From Carboxylicivirga litoralis (lineage in GTDB: Bacteria > Bacteroidota > Bacteroidia > Bacteroidales > Marinilabiliaceae), in assembly GCF_025499605.1 (NCBI RefSeq), contig NZ_JAFMVC010000008.1, positions 1 to 64,000 of the forward strand: a stretch of 64,000 nucleotides of DNA, in the 5' to 3' direction. A program made the translations under genes and the position numbers. The notes under the pieces were generated by a model. It ran no database searches. It worked only from the letters and a program-made list of their open reading frames with translations, and was not told where the DNA came from. Of this stretch, positions 54,435 to 64,000 are shown piece after piece. Numbering within the stretch: the stretch's first letter is position 1; every line of letters begins with the position of its first letter.

Positions 54435-56642
54435 ATGAATTACAATATGATTCGAAGAATAAAAGTATTGGTAGCTGTTTTGTTGTTGCAAGTGGGGAGT
54501 ATTAGTCTTATGGCTGTAAATATCACAACAAGCCAAACTGTTACAGGACCAGTGACTTATAATGAGTTGGTGACAATAGTAGATAATGGTAATCCTAATG
54601 ATACGGTTACTTATATTGTTGAAGGAGATTTTAGTTGTTTGGAATTGACAGTTCAAGCGAATACAATTATGTATATTAAAGGAGATCTGGTGGTTGGAGC
54701 TGTTAATCAAAATAATGTTGACTTTCAGGTTTATGGTACGCTTGTAGTGACTGGAAGTTTGGATGTAAGGGGTAAAAATTCATTGGAGCTTAATATTGAA
54801 ACTACTGGTATTTTAGTAGTTGGAGGAGCTTATGACTACACAGGTAAGAATGGAGGAGCAGCTGAGGATAATGCAGGACAAATGTATTTAAGTGATCCTG
54901 ATGACTTTACCGGTTCTGGTAATGGTTCAGGTGATATAGGTGACTTAGTTGAAGCTGGGGTATTGCCAAGCGATATAGTGGAAGACTTTGTAGAAAACGT
55001 TGATGAAACTTTATTTACGACAGCTACATGGAATGGAGGAAGTACACAATGGGATATTGATGGTAATTGGACAAATACAGATACACCAACTACAGGTGAT
55101 AATGTATTTATTGGTGCAGGTGTAGCTTTATATCCGCAGTTTTGTTCAGGTAATGAATATTTTATGTGGGATTTAGATTTGGAGTCTGGAGCTGAATTAG
55201 TTATACCAGAAGGTAGTAAAGTAACAATCTTGGGAGATGTTACAATTCCACTTGGAGCAAAACTTACAGTTCAAAACTCAAATGCCAGTCCAACATCGCT
55301 AATTGTATATGGTGATGTTGTAGGGAATATTGAGTTCTCTTGGACTTTTGACCCATTACACTGGTTTTTTATAGGACATCCTATTTCAAATCCATCGATG
55401 GCCAACTATCGAGCTATCTTAACAGATGAATCTAATCCAAACAATAAGTATGCTTTATACGATTATCAGAATGATGGTACGCTCAACAACCTGGCTTCTG
55501 AAGTTGAAACCTATGAGTTTAATCAAGAAGTAGCTTCAGGAGAAAGAATCAAAGGTTATCAATTAAAGGTGTTGAATGCAACAACTATTTCACAAACCGG
55601 ACTGCCTAATAACCAAGAAAGCTATTCAAAGCAGGTTGTTTATGGCTGGCAGATAATTGCCAACCCTTATCCTGCCTATTATCAAATACCCGTTGGTAGT
55701 CTTGATTTTGAAGGAACAGAAAAAACTGTTTATGTATCAGATTCTGACAATAGTTCATCAAAACAGTTTTATACTTTTAATACAGTGAATGGAATTGATG
55801 TTCCTGAAGGTTCAGCAGGTAATATAACAGATGGAATTATCGCTCCCGGGCAGGCCTTTTACATTCAAGGTACCAATACGGCGGAATCAATAGTCTTGAG
55901 AAAGTCAAATCTGGTGCATGCATCAGGGGTTACACTAAAGTCAGCACCTAAGGAAATAGAAGAAAACCTTCTACGCATAAAGCTATCTAATGAACATGGT
56001 TTAACTGATGAAGCAGTTATAGCATTATTCCCGGATGGAGATGTTGCTTTAAATAGTCAGGACTCGAAGCAAATGATGCACAATGGCACCGACTATTCTT
56101 ACATCTATTCAATGGTAGATGGAGAAAAAACGGTTATTAATGTATTGCCCGAGACACTAGATGCTTATGAACAGCCTTTGGGTATTAAAGCAAAAGAAGG
56201 CACGCAGTATTTAAAAATATCAGGTCTTGATAATCTGATAAATGATTATGGAGTCGTTTTATTAGATAAAAAGACAGGTCAGGAGGTTGAAATGACCAGC
56301 AGCACAGTATATGAGTTTAAGGCTGATGCAGGTGAAGATCATGAACGTTTTGTGTTGCAATTTAATGTTGCCCATAAAAGTGAAGTGGCTACAGATTTGG
56401 ATGATGTAGAAGATGATAAGGTGAGAATTTATATACTCGATAGTTCTAAATTAAAGATTGCAAGTGCTTGGGATACACATGAGAAAAAGGTTACTGTTTA
56501 TACCTTATCAGGTTCAGTAGTTTTGTCAGACAATTATTCGGGACAGGAATATATGAAAGAGCTAAATATCAACACAGGTGTGTATATAGTAAAAGTCACT
56601 TGTGGAAATCAATCCTATCAACAAAAAGTACTCATTAAGTAA
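54435..56642 (+). CDS. Secreted T9SS cargo protein
   Basis: A 735-residue exported protein. After the signal peptide comes a beta-rich region (about 25-190), then a module that opens with TATWNGGSTQWDIDGNW (near 195) and runs to about 660. The final ~75 residues (VRIYILDSSKLKIASAW, then GVYIVKVTCGNQSYQQKVLIK in parts) form a type-A T9SS sorting domain, so the protein should reach the cell surface through the PorKLMNO machine. The C-terminal ~500 residues are a paralogue of the end of the next protein. A GTG at 54429 and an ATG at 54447 are possible starts. Role unknown, perhaps adhesion. Confidence 0.85.
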   Translation: MNYNMIRRIKVLVAVLLLQVGSISLMAVNITTSQTVTGPVTYNELVTIVDNGNPNDTVTYIVEGDFSCLELTVQANTIMYIKGDLVVGAVNQNNVDFQVYGTLVVTGSLDVRGKNSLELNIETTGILVVGGAYDYTGKNGGAAEDNAGQMYLSDPDDFTGSGNGSGDIGDLVEAGVLPSDIVEDFVENVDETLFTTATWNGGSTQWDIDGNWTNTDTPTTGDNVFIGAGVALYPQFCSGNEYFMWDLDLESGAELVIPEGSKVTILGDVTIPLGAKLTVQNSNASPTSLIVYGDVVGNIEFSWTFDPLHWFFIGHPISNPSMANYRAILTDESNPNNKYALYDYQNDGTLNNLASEVETYEFNQEVASGERIKGYQLKVLNATTISQTGLPNNQESYSKQVVYGWQIIANPYPAYYQIPVGSLDFEGTEKTVYVSDSDNSSSKQFYTFNTVNGIDVPEGSAGNITDGIIAPGQAFYIQGTNTAESIVLRKSNLVHASGVTLKSAPKEIEENLLRIKLSNEHGLTDEAVIALFPDGDVALNSQDSKQMMHNGTDYSYIYSMVDGEKTVINVLPETLDAYEQPLGIKAKEGTQYLKISGLDNLINDYGVVLLDKKTGQEVEMTSSTVYEFKADAGEDHERFVLQFNVAHKSEVATDLDDVEDDKVRIYILDSSKLKIASAWDTHEKKVTVYTLSGSVVLSDNYSGQEYMKELNINTGVYIVKVTCGNQSYQQKVLIK

Positions 56643-56667
56643 TTAAACTGTCATATAGATTAGATAG

Positions 56668-56693
56668 AGCCTCCATTTGTGGAGGCTTTTTTT
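56668..56693 (+). terminator. Terminator of the first T9SS cargo gene
   Basis: A perfect 8-bp stem (arms 56668-56675 and 56680-56687, loop TTTG) followed by seven T. Confidence 0.9.
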
Positions 56694-56900
56694 GTTTGTA
56701 ATACTGAGATTATTCAATGTTGCGCTAAAAAAGACATTAGACATTGGTGCATAATTGGCCTAACTTTAAGGATGTCCAAAATAGTATGAAAGAGAACTTA
56801 ACTATTGTATCTATTTATTGAATTATACGTATAAAATTTTTAGGATTTGTTTTTGGTGTGGAAACCTTAATTGTTGGTATGTTTTGATAAACCTTGATGT

Positions 56901-59900
56901 ATGAAAAATATTTATGCCTATTTGTTGTTGCTGTCTATACTTTTGATTGATGTAGGGTTTGTGAATGGACAATCAGTTTTATTTGAAGACGACTTTTCCA
57001 GTGGTTCAATTAGTGCCGTCAGGTGGCCCGATAATGGTGGATATACATACAGCGCAGGAGAGATCTATGGTAGTGTTGACAGAAATAATCGGACAGAGTA
57101 TATCGAAACTCAATCAGTTGTCCTGTCACAATATGGGAATGTGCTCATTTACAGAGAAGACCGTACAGATAGAACTGGAAGTACAACATGCACTGTATCT
57201 ATTACAGATGATAGTGGTGCCACCTATGATGTTCTATTGACTTACGATCAATCCACGATTGATAACACAGGTGCAACTTATAGAACCATCGACCTTAGTA
57301 GCTACTCGGGTTCTACCGTGAATATACGTTTCGAGTTAACATATCCTTCTGGGTTTTCAGGTGCCGATAGATATTGGTATCTTGATGATATTAATATAAC
57401 AGGTTATTCTCTTGAGAACCCCGGTGCTTTTACCATTACCGGTTCATTGACTACTCAATTAGACTTAGGTTGGTCTTTAAATACCTTAGGTGAAGATATT
57501 TTATTGGCTTGGTCAACTGATGGTGTATTTGGAGAACCGACCGGAACTTATAGTGTTAATGATCCAATTACAGGAGGAGGAACTGTTTTAGCTATGGGGG
57601 CTTCCTCAAGTTATTCACATACAGGTCTGACTGAAGGTCAATCTTATTATTATAAAATATGGTCTTATGATGGTAGTTCTGAGTATTCCATGGGAGCAAC
57701 TACATCAGGTGTTACTACCAGTAATACAACTTTTGAAGATACCGATTTTGAATCCGGCTTAAACGGTTGGACCGCCTCCTCAGGATGGGATTCGGAAAAC
57801 TATTGGTACAGAGGAACCGGTACATCATACCGAGGAAGCTACTCTGCATACATATCAGAAGATTTGGGAGTAACGCCTGGTTATAATTCGAGAAGGAGTG
57901 ATGATTATTCATTAACTAAGTCTATTTCTATACCAGCTTACCAAAGTGTTTCCTTTTCGTTCTTCTTTAAAGCCATGGGAAGAGACGGATTTGCTACAGG
58001 AGAGTTATATGTGGATGGTAATCTGGAGAGTGAAGTGGATGAATTCTATGGTTATACAAGTTGGACGGAAAAAGTTGTTGATTTAACACATTATAGTGGT
58101 CAGACTGTAGATATAGAATTTAGGTGGAAACAAACCTGGGGAATGGATGGTACCAATCCTGCATTTTGTGTCGATGATATCAGAATGACTGGAAGTAATG
58201 TTGCGCGATTAGCGTCTTTTAATGCAAGTGTAATTGGTGTCGATGATGTTGAATTAACATGGGAGCAAAATTCTAGCGCCCATCCTGTTGTTATAGCTTA
58301 CTCGTCAAATTCAACAATAGGTAACCTGGTTGATGGAGTGAGTTATAGTGTTGGTGATTTATTAGTAGGTGGCGGCGAAATAATTTATGTGGGCAGTGCA
58401 TTGTCATACACCCATGCTGATGTTTCAGGAGCTGTCGCTTATTATAAAGCCTGGTCGAATAATGGAAGTGATTACTCAACAGGTTTGTCTGCAAGAACCT
58501 CACTGCCCGTTACCCTACCATTTACGGAAGATTTCGAAGGTGATGTGGAAGTTTGGAACCTGGGTTTTAATGCCTATACCCAATGGGTAATAGGTAGAGC
58601 AGAAGCAAACTCAGGTTCTAAGTCAGCCTATGTGACTGAAGATGGTGGAATAACTTCATCTACTTATAATTTTGCTACCACTTATGATGAACTTACTCTG
58701 CCCGTTAACTTAAAAGGATTTCAAACAGCTACCCTTGATTTTGCATGGCAGTTTGGAAATGAGTCGAGTGGAGAATGGGATGCTCAAGGCGATGTTTATA
58801 TTGACAATAATCAGTTGAATGCCGGAGACCTTGAGCGTACTAGTGCATGGGGCGGCTCAGAAAGTTATTCATTGGACGCTTATTTAGGGAATATATCACT
58901 TATTCGCTTTGTAAATAGAACAGGATGGAATGCTTCTGAGACACCCGGTTTTTGTATTGATGATGTTGTAATAGATGGTACCATATATCCTGTTCAGGCT
59001 TTTACAGTGGAGAATTATAATACTTTGGCGAATAATTTGTCGTGGACAAAACATGCACAATTGGATGAAGTTATTGTTGCTTATTCTTTCGATGCCGGGG
59101 CTTTCGGAGAACCTGTAAAAGGACAAGAATATGTTGAAGGAGATGTTTTTACGGCTGGAGGTACTATTATTTATGCAGGGACAGGTACATCATTTACACA
59201 TGAACCTCTGCAAACAAACAGAACTTATTATTATAAAATATGGCATAAAAGTGGGTTGATTTATTCTACATCCTTAACTGGTAATGCGACCACGCCTGAC
59301 AATGTACGTTTTTTTGAGGATTGGGAAAATGATATCACTGGCTGGACCTTGGGTTCTTCAACAACCAATGCCTGGACAAGAGGAACGGCAGAAGCTTTCC
59401 AGGGAACACAATCGGCTTATGTATCGTCAGATGGAGGCATGTCTGCCGATTACGATACAGGTGATCCTGCTACAATTTGGTTAGAACATGCTATTGATTT
59501 AAGAGATTTTGGTTCCGCTAAACTGGCTTTTTATTATAAGGTAGATGGAAATATCAGTGATTATGGTGCAGTTTATCTGGATGGAGTTCAGGTTGGGAGC
59601 AATCTTAATAATCAAACAGTCTGGACAAAATTAGAAATAGATCTAAGTGCCTATATTGATCAAACGCCTACCCTTAGATTTATGTGGGTAAATGCCAGTG
59701 GTTCTGCTGAAAATCCGGGGTTGTGTCTGGATAATATTGCTATTACAGGCACCTATGATGAGGATTCTGAAATAAGTGCCGGAGCAGGTGTTGAACCCGA
59801 TGATATTAGTTCTATAGTTGATACTCAGGCAGAAGAGTTGACTGTGTTGGATTTTGACATAACAGATCTTGGTACGGCAGATACGCGTGCAACGGTTTTT

Positions 59901-62615
59901 CATCAGATTACCTTTACACAAGGTGATAACAACCAAATTGCTAACTGGACAAATGCCATAGCTGGCGCCAGTTTGTATGGACCTGATTTAGGAGAAAGTA
60001 CCGGCGTAAAATTAAGTGGAGTTATAAATGCTACCAATATTGTTTTTGAAAGCGATTCAATGATTGTAGTTGAAGATGGAACTATTGAGAATTATGAATT
60101 ACGTATTTGGTTAAATTCATCACTAGAGTCTACTCTTGATAATCAGTTGTTTGAATTTAGGTTAGATGTCAATGATATGGTAGTTTACGATGGTTCTGGC
60201 TTTAAGGATGATTTAACACAAATGGTTGAAAGTGGCGATGCTAAAAATGCCTTGAGGATTATTGCAACGCAATTGCAATTCACTCAGCAACCTTCCGCAT
60301 ACGCTAGTGTTGATCAGGCTTTAGCAACTCAACCTGTTGTTGCCGGAACTGATGAAAATGGGAATGTTGATACTGATTATACAGGTACTATTGTGATTAC
60401 AAACAGTGGAGGCATTGCTATGACGTATTCCGATCCCGGAGTGGCCTCGGGAGAAGCGATTTATACCGATCTTACTTTTACTGCCAGTGGAGGGCCTGTT
60501 ACATTAACAGCAACTGATGGTGTACTAACTGACGGCATATCTAATAATGTTTTAATATCTAACTATTGTACAGGTGTTCCATTGACAAATACTAGTTTTA
60601 TTACTTTAGTTAACCTTAATACAACCATCGACAATTACACTGGTGCAGATGGAGGTTATGGAAACTATTTAGATCAGTCAACCAGTTTGACAAGGAACAA
60701 CGAGTATACCGTTACTGTTGGCTATGATTTAAGTGGCACTCGAAATATATCTATATGGATTGATTATGATGGAGGTGATGATTTTGATGCTTCGGAACAG
60801 GAATTATCTGTGTCAAGGTCGGGTTCAGGAGTTGTTAATGCTACCTTTACTGTGCCATCAGGTGCTGCCCTTGGAGCAACAAGAATGCGGGTAATGGTTA
60901 CAAATCAAACTATTCCTTCAGATGGTTGCCATCCAGATGGCATAGGAGATGGAGAAGTTGAAGATTATACAATAATATTGACTGATAATAGTTGGCAAGG
61001 TCAAAATACTGATTGGACAGCAGATTCTAACTGGAGTAGTGGTTCAGTTCCTAACGGTACATCGGTATATATTCCTGAACATCCACTTTATGGAGATAGG
61101 TATCCAATTATTATCAGCTCAGTCTCAATTGGAGATATAGAAATAGCAAATAATGCATCACTGACTATTAAGCCAGGTGCATTAGTGGATGTTGACGGAG
61201 ATGTTACTGTTAACGGAGATTTTATAATTGAAAATACAAATGCTTCACCGGCATCAGTTATTACCAATACAGCCGCCAGCATTACAGGTGATGTTACCGT
61301 TCGCTGGACCTACGATGAATTACATTGGTGGTTTACCGGGCATAGTATTTCAAACCCGACGATTGCTACCTACCAAGGTATCTTAACTGATTTAAGCAAC
61401 CCTGGTAATAAATATGTGCTTTATGATTATACAGATGCTGGTAGCTTTGTTAACCTGGGCAGCACTGGTACTGAATTTAACCAGGGAGTCACTTCAGGTG
61501 AACGGATTCGAGGTTATCAGCTAAAAGTTTTGAATCCATCCACTGTAGTGGAGCACGTGGGTGCTTTAAACAATCAAGTATCCTATTCGAAAGAAGTGCA
61601 AAATGGCTGGCAAATAATTGCTAATCCATATCCGGCCTATTACCAGTTGCCTAAAGTAGCTGATGATAGCGGAGATTTTGCAGCGACAGAAGGAACGGTT
61701 TATGTGTCCGATTCAGATACCAATGACGATAAGCAATTTTTAACGTATAGTGTATTTACAACCATTGCTGTACCTGAGACTTTTGATGGCGTGATTGCGC
61801 CAAATCAAGCATTTTATATTAAGACCAAAGATAGTGAGTATGATTCTGGCAAATTAATTACAATGGATGCAGCTAATCGTACGAATGCAAGCTCAACCCC
61901 ATCATTAAAGTCAGTTAGTACAACGCCACAGAATCTTCTACGCTTTTATCTAAGTAATGAGCACGGCTTAACTGATGAAGCAGTCATTGCTTTATTTCCT
62001 GAAGGTGATTTAGCTTTAAATACTCAGGATTCTAAACAACGTATGTATACGGGAACCAATTACTCATACATCTATTCGATGGTGGAGGGTACTAAAACTG
62101 TAATTAATATATTGCCAGAGGATCTAGAGGATTTTCAACAGATATTGGGAATCCAAACAAAGGCAGGAGAGCAGGAATTGAGGATTAGTGGCGTAGATGA
62201 ATTAGGTGAGCAGTACGAAATTGTATTAGAAGATAAGCGAATGGATACTTTCACCACCATGACCAATGCATCGGTTTACGCATTTACAGCTGAAGAAGGT
62301 GTCGACCATGAGCGTTTTGTGTTGCATTTTAAGACATCGAAAACGGAAGTGCCAACCGATATTGATGATATTCATTCAGAAGATGGAGCTGAAGTAAAAG
62401 TATATGTGCAAAACGAGTCAAGCTTAAAAGTAACATGCGAATGGGATTTAAGAGATAAAACGATAGAGGTGTTTACCATTAGTGGTTCTTTAATGATGAA
62501 CGATGAGTTTAGTGGCGAAGTATATGAAGCAGAGTTAAATGTTCAGCCAGGCATATACATTGTTAAGGTGTCGGGTGGTGAGCAGGTTTATCAGCAGAAG
62601 GTATTTGTAAAGTGA
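56901..62615 (+). CDS. Giant multidomain T9SS surface protein
   Basis: A 1,904-residue exported protein (signal 1-23). Four jelly-roll domains of MAM/concanavalin-like type start near 27, 277, 540 and 805 (FEDDFSSG, FEDTDFESGL, FTEDFEGD, FFEDWEND). Each of the first three is followed by a fibronectin-III-like segment. Then come beta domains (about 955-1220), a GEVED domain (about 1220-1360, ending DGEVEDYTI), the module shared with the preceding protein (about 1365-1825) and a type-A T9SS sorting domain (last ~75 residues). It should be surface-attached or released and may bind polymers or other cells. No catalytic domain was recognised. Confidence 0.88.
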   Translation: MKNIYAYLLLLSILLIDVGFVNGQSVLFEDDFSSGSISAVRWPDNGGYTYSAGEIYGSVDRNNRTEYIETQSVVLSQYGNVLIYREDRTDRTGSTTCTVSITDDSGATYDVLLTYDQSTIDNTGATYRTIDLSSYSGSTVNIRFELTYPSGFSGADRYWYLDDINITGYSLENPGAFTITGSLTTQLDLGWSLNTLGEDILLAWSTDGVFGEPTGTYSVNDPITGGGTVLAMGASSSYSHTGLTEGQSYYYKIWSYDGSSEYSMGATTSGVTTSNTTFEDTDFESGLNGWTASSGWDSENYWYRGTGTSYRGSYSAYISEDLGVTPGYNSRRSDDYSLTKSISIPAYQSVSFSFFFKAMGRDGFATGELYVDGNLESEVDEFYGYTSWTEKVVDLTHYSGQTVDIEFRWKQTWGMDGTNPAFCVDDIRMTGSNVARLASFNASVIGVDDVELTWEQNSSAHPVVIAYSSNSTIGNLVDGVSYSVGDLLVGGGEIIYVGSALSYTHADVSGAVAYYKAWSNNGSDYSTGLSARTSLPVTLPFTEDFEGDVEVWNLGFNAYTQWVIGRAEANSGSKSAYVTEDGGITSSTYNFATTYDELTLPVNLKGFQTATLDFAWQFGNESSGEWDAQGDVYIDNNQLNAGDLERTSAWGGSESYSLDAYLGNISLIRFVNRTGWNASETPGFCIDDVVIDGTIYPVQAFTVENYNTLANNLSWTKHAQLDEVIVAYSFDAGAFGEPVKGQEYVEGDVFTAGGTIIYAGTGTSFTHEPLQTNRTYYYKIWHKSGLIYSTSLTGNATTPDNVRFFEDWENDITGWTLGSSTTNAWTRGTAEAFQGTQSAYVSSDGGMSADYDTGDPATIWLEHAIDLRDFGSAKLAFYYKVDGNISDYGAVYLDGVQVGSNLNNQTVWTKLEIDLSAYIDQTPTLRFMWVNASGSAENPGLCLDNIAITGTYDEDSEISAGAGVEPDDISSIVDTQAEELTVLDFDITDLGTADTRATVFHQITFTQGDNNQIANWTNAIAGASLYGPDLGESTGVKLSGVINATNIVFESDSMIVVEDGTIENYELRIWLNSSLESTLDNQLFEFRLDVNDMVVYDGSGFKDDLTQMVESGDAKNALRIIATQLQFTQQPSAYASVDQALATQPVVAGTDENGNVDTDYTGTIVITNSGGIAMTYSDPGVASGEAIYTDLTFTASGGPVTLTATDGVLTDGISNNVLISNYCTGVPLTNTSFITLVNLNTTIDNYTGADGGYGNYLDQSTSLTRNNEYTVTVGYDLSGTRNISIWIDYDGGDDFDASEQELSVSRSGSGVVNATFTVPSGAALGATRMRVMVTNQTIPSDGCHPDGIGDGEVEDYTIILTDNSWQGQNTDWTADSNWSSGSVPNGTSVYIPEHPLYGDRYPIIISSVSIGDIEIANNASLTIKPGALVDVDGDVTVNGDFIIENTNASPASVITNTAASITGDVTVRWTYDELHWWFTGHSISNPTIATYQGILTDLSNPGNKYVLYDYTDAGSFVNLGSTGTEFNQGVTSGERIRGYQLKVLNPSTVVEHVGALNNQVSYSKEVQNGWQIIANPYPAYYQLPKVADDSGDFAATEGTVYVSDSDTNDDKQFLTYSVFTTIAVPETFDGVIAPNQAFYIKTKDSEYDSGKLITMDAANRTNASSTPSLKSVSTTPQNLLRFYLSNEHGLTDEAVIALFPEGDLALNTQDSKQRMYTGTNYSYIYSMVEGTKTVINILPEDLEDFQQILGIQTKAGEQELRISGVDELGEQYEIVLEDKRMDTFTTMTNASVYAFTAEEGVDHERFVLHFKTSKTEVPTDIDDIHSEDGAEVKVYVQNESSLKVTCEWDLRDKTIEVFTISGSLMMNDEFSGEVYEAELNVQPGIYIVKVSGGEQVYQQKVFVK

Positions 62616-62640
62616 CTTTAGTTGTTTAAAGTATATTTCA

Positions 62641-62671
62641 AAAGGCTCTCATTTGTGAGGGCCTTTTTATA
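62641..62671 (+). terminator. Terminator of the giant surface protein gene
   Basis: An 11-bp stem with one wobble (arms 62641-62651 and 62656-62666, 4-base loop) followed by T. Confidence 0.85.
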
Positions 62672-63127
62672 TATTGATATAGAAATAATAAAAAGGATGC
62701 TTCTGCTGATACGCGGTCACAGAATTGGGTTCTAAGGCTAATATTACTTATAAAAGTGAATAATAAATTTAATTTAAAGGTTAGATGGAAGTCACACATC
62801 TAGCCAACCCATATTTTATATCTCCGTATGTGGATTGTAAATCCGTTGTTTCATAGGGACATAATAGCCTTTTTATCACTGGTATTCGAACTAGTGTTTT
62901 ATCACTATTAATTCTGGATAAAAAAGAATTACTACATCTATCCATCAGACGTTTGTCACTGGATAGTATTCAATTGTCAAATTTTTGAACTATAAAGTCT
63001 GGAAATCGTTATTTTTACGAACTTTTTTAAAATTGCTATACGTGGGGATTTATGGCATTATAACGCATGAATTGGAATAATTTAATCATCCATTTGTGTA
63101 TTAATCTGGAGTAAAAGGATAAAAAAA
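62672..63127. other. Intergenic region with several hairpins
   Basis: No gene seen. Hairpins include 62779-62787 with 62797-62805. TATCCA at 62939-62944 can pair either with TGGATA at 62915-62920 or, as CTATCCA, with TGGATAG at 62960-62966. This may be a structured leader of the next gene. Confidence 0.4.
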
Positions 63128-64000
63128 ATGAGATATTATTACATTGTAGTATTATTACTTCTGTTGGGGGCAGGAGTAAAAGGACAGAATCCATATGCCG
63201 ATGGAACTGTTATACCGGGAGGAACAAGTATAAATGCAAGATGGTCAATTGCTGCAGGAACATCTGTCAGCACGAACGGTCATTTTACCTCAAGTGCTGA
63301 TGGAACAGTCAGTGGCGATTTTACTGTTAATGGTAATTATACCCATACTGGTTGGACAAGAGACCGCTTCTTAAGTGGTTCGGTCGTTGAAATATTTGGA
63401 AACTTATACGCTAATCAAGAGTTAAGGGTTGCCAATGGAGCTACCCTCATCGTCCATGGCGATTTTTACAATTATGGAGGAGGATCCACCCGGTTAGCAG
63501 GGAATATTGTTGTGACAGGTGATGTTTACTTAAACAATACTAGCATTCGAAACACTGGTAATATTGTTGTTGGAGGTAATTTAACAATGTCAGGTGGAAG
63601 TAGCTCTTCGGGCGATATTTATGTGCTTGATCCAAGCGCCACCGTCAATGTCCCCGGCTGGATGGGGGTTAATACCGGAGATGAGGAAGATTTTATTAAT
63701 GATGAATCTGACAATACAGCTCTAAACGATGCCTTGGTAAAGGCAGGCTTAGCTACTAGTGTCGACGAACCGACGAATTTTACCTACACGAACCTGACTG
63801 ATGTGACAGTAGATTTAAGTTGGACAGCCAATGCAGATGGCGATGATGTGCTCATCACTGTTGCAACAAGTGATCTAACCATTAATCCGGTTGATGCCAC
63901 TATCTATTCAAATGGCGATAATATTGATGGTGCTACAGTGATATACACGGGTTCTGTGTCGCCTCAGCTTGGGGTTACTATTACAGCTGATGTGGATAAC
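63128..64000 (+). CDS. Secreted surface protein, 3' partial
   Basis: An ATG at 63128 opens a frame of 291 codons that is still open at the window end. It has a signal peptide (about 1-20, LLLLLLGAGVKGQ) and a beta-solenoid-like stretch with repeated words (VSGDFTVNGNYTHTG, IFGNLYANQELRV, IVVGGNLTMSG). A fibronectin-like part follows near residue 220 (TDVTVDLSWTANADGDDVLI), similar to those in the 1,904-residue protein. The layout and position suggest a third T9SS cargo, but the C terminus is outside the window. Confidence 0.85.
   Translation, partial: MRYYYIVVLLLLLGAGVKGQNPYADGTVIPGGTSINARWSIAAGTSVSTNGHFTSSADGTVSGDFTVNGNYTHTGWTRDRFLSGSVVEIFGNLYANQELRVANGATLIVHGDFYNYGGGSTRLAGNIVVTGDVYLNNTSIRNTGNIVVGGNLTMSGGSSSSGDIYVLDPSATVNVPGWMGVNTGDEEDFINDESDNTALNDALVKAGLATSVDEPTNFTYTNLTDVTVDLSWTANADGDDVLITVATSDLTINPVDATIYSNGDNIDGATVIYTGSVSPQLGVTITADVDN

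Overview
The window looks like a chromosomal piece of a Bacteroidota bacterium, most likely of the class Bacteroidia and perhaps Marinilabiliales-like; that finer placement is inference. The signs are a SusC/SusD pair with an ECF sigma factor and FecR anti-sigma factor, a second TonB-dependent receptor paired with a DUF4249 lipoprotein, secreted proteins with type IX secretion (T9SS) C-terminal sorting domains, and promoters of the Bacteroidetes form TTG-N19-TAnnTTTG. I see no phage, IS transposase, rRNA or CRISPR array.

Layout. 1-3.5 kb: two tandem paralogous TPR histidine kinases, the first cut by the window edge. 3.7-11.8 kb: a metallophosphatase, then a minus-strand sigma/FecR/SusC/SusD signalling and uptake locus ending in a strong terminator. 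12-26.8 kb: mostly housekeeping and repair genes: UPF0158 protein, sugar MFS permease, fructosamine kinase with LMW phosphatase, alkaline phosphatase, thioesterase, exonuclease III, TrhO, TldD/TldE, VOC protein, HxlR regulator, esterase, nucleotidyltransferase and amidase. 26.8-27.4 kb: an intergenic island of palindromes and a dispersed structured repeat. 27.4-35.5 kb: class II aldolase, BlaI/M56 sensor pair with unusual plug-like repeats, TonB receptor/DUF4249 pair, a broken four-helix-bundle gene and a stand-alone threonyl-tRNA editing domain. 35.7-42.6 kb: a tripartite RND efflux operon and a DUF4097 protein. 43.5-43.9 kb: three identical tRNA-Lys genes in exact 137-bp tandem. 44-46.4 kb: AmmeMemoRadiSam genes, with A and B fused. 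46.5-52.4 kb: a four-gene operon that resembles a chaperone-usher assembly system built from non-canonical parts. 52.4-54.1 kb: the second copy of the dispersed repeat and a double-hotdog MaoC-like hydratase. 54.4-64 kb: three large secreted surface proteins, the last one running off the end.

The best candidate for an undescribed system is 46,576-52,350. It has two paralogous small secreted proteins that could be subunits, a 1,195-residue outer-membrane barrel-like protein with N-terminal beta-sandwich domains and C-terminal Cna-B-like and SPOR-like domains, and a PapD-like periplasmic protein. Also notable are the M56 sensor protease whose periplasmic tail repeats a SusC plug-like motif about five times, and the ~200-246 bp repeat found twice, whose two copies can fold alike and show one compensatory base-pair change.
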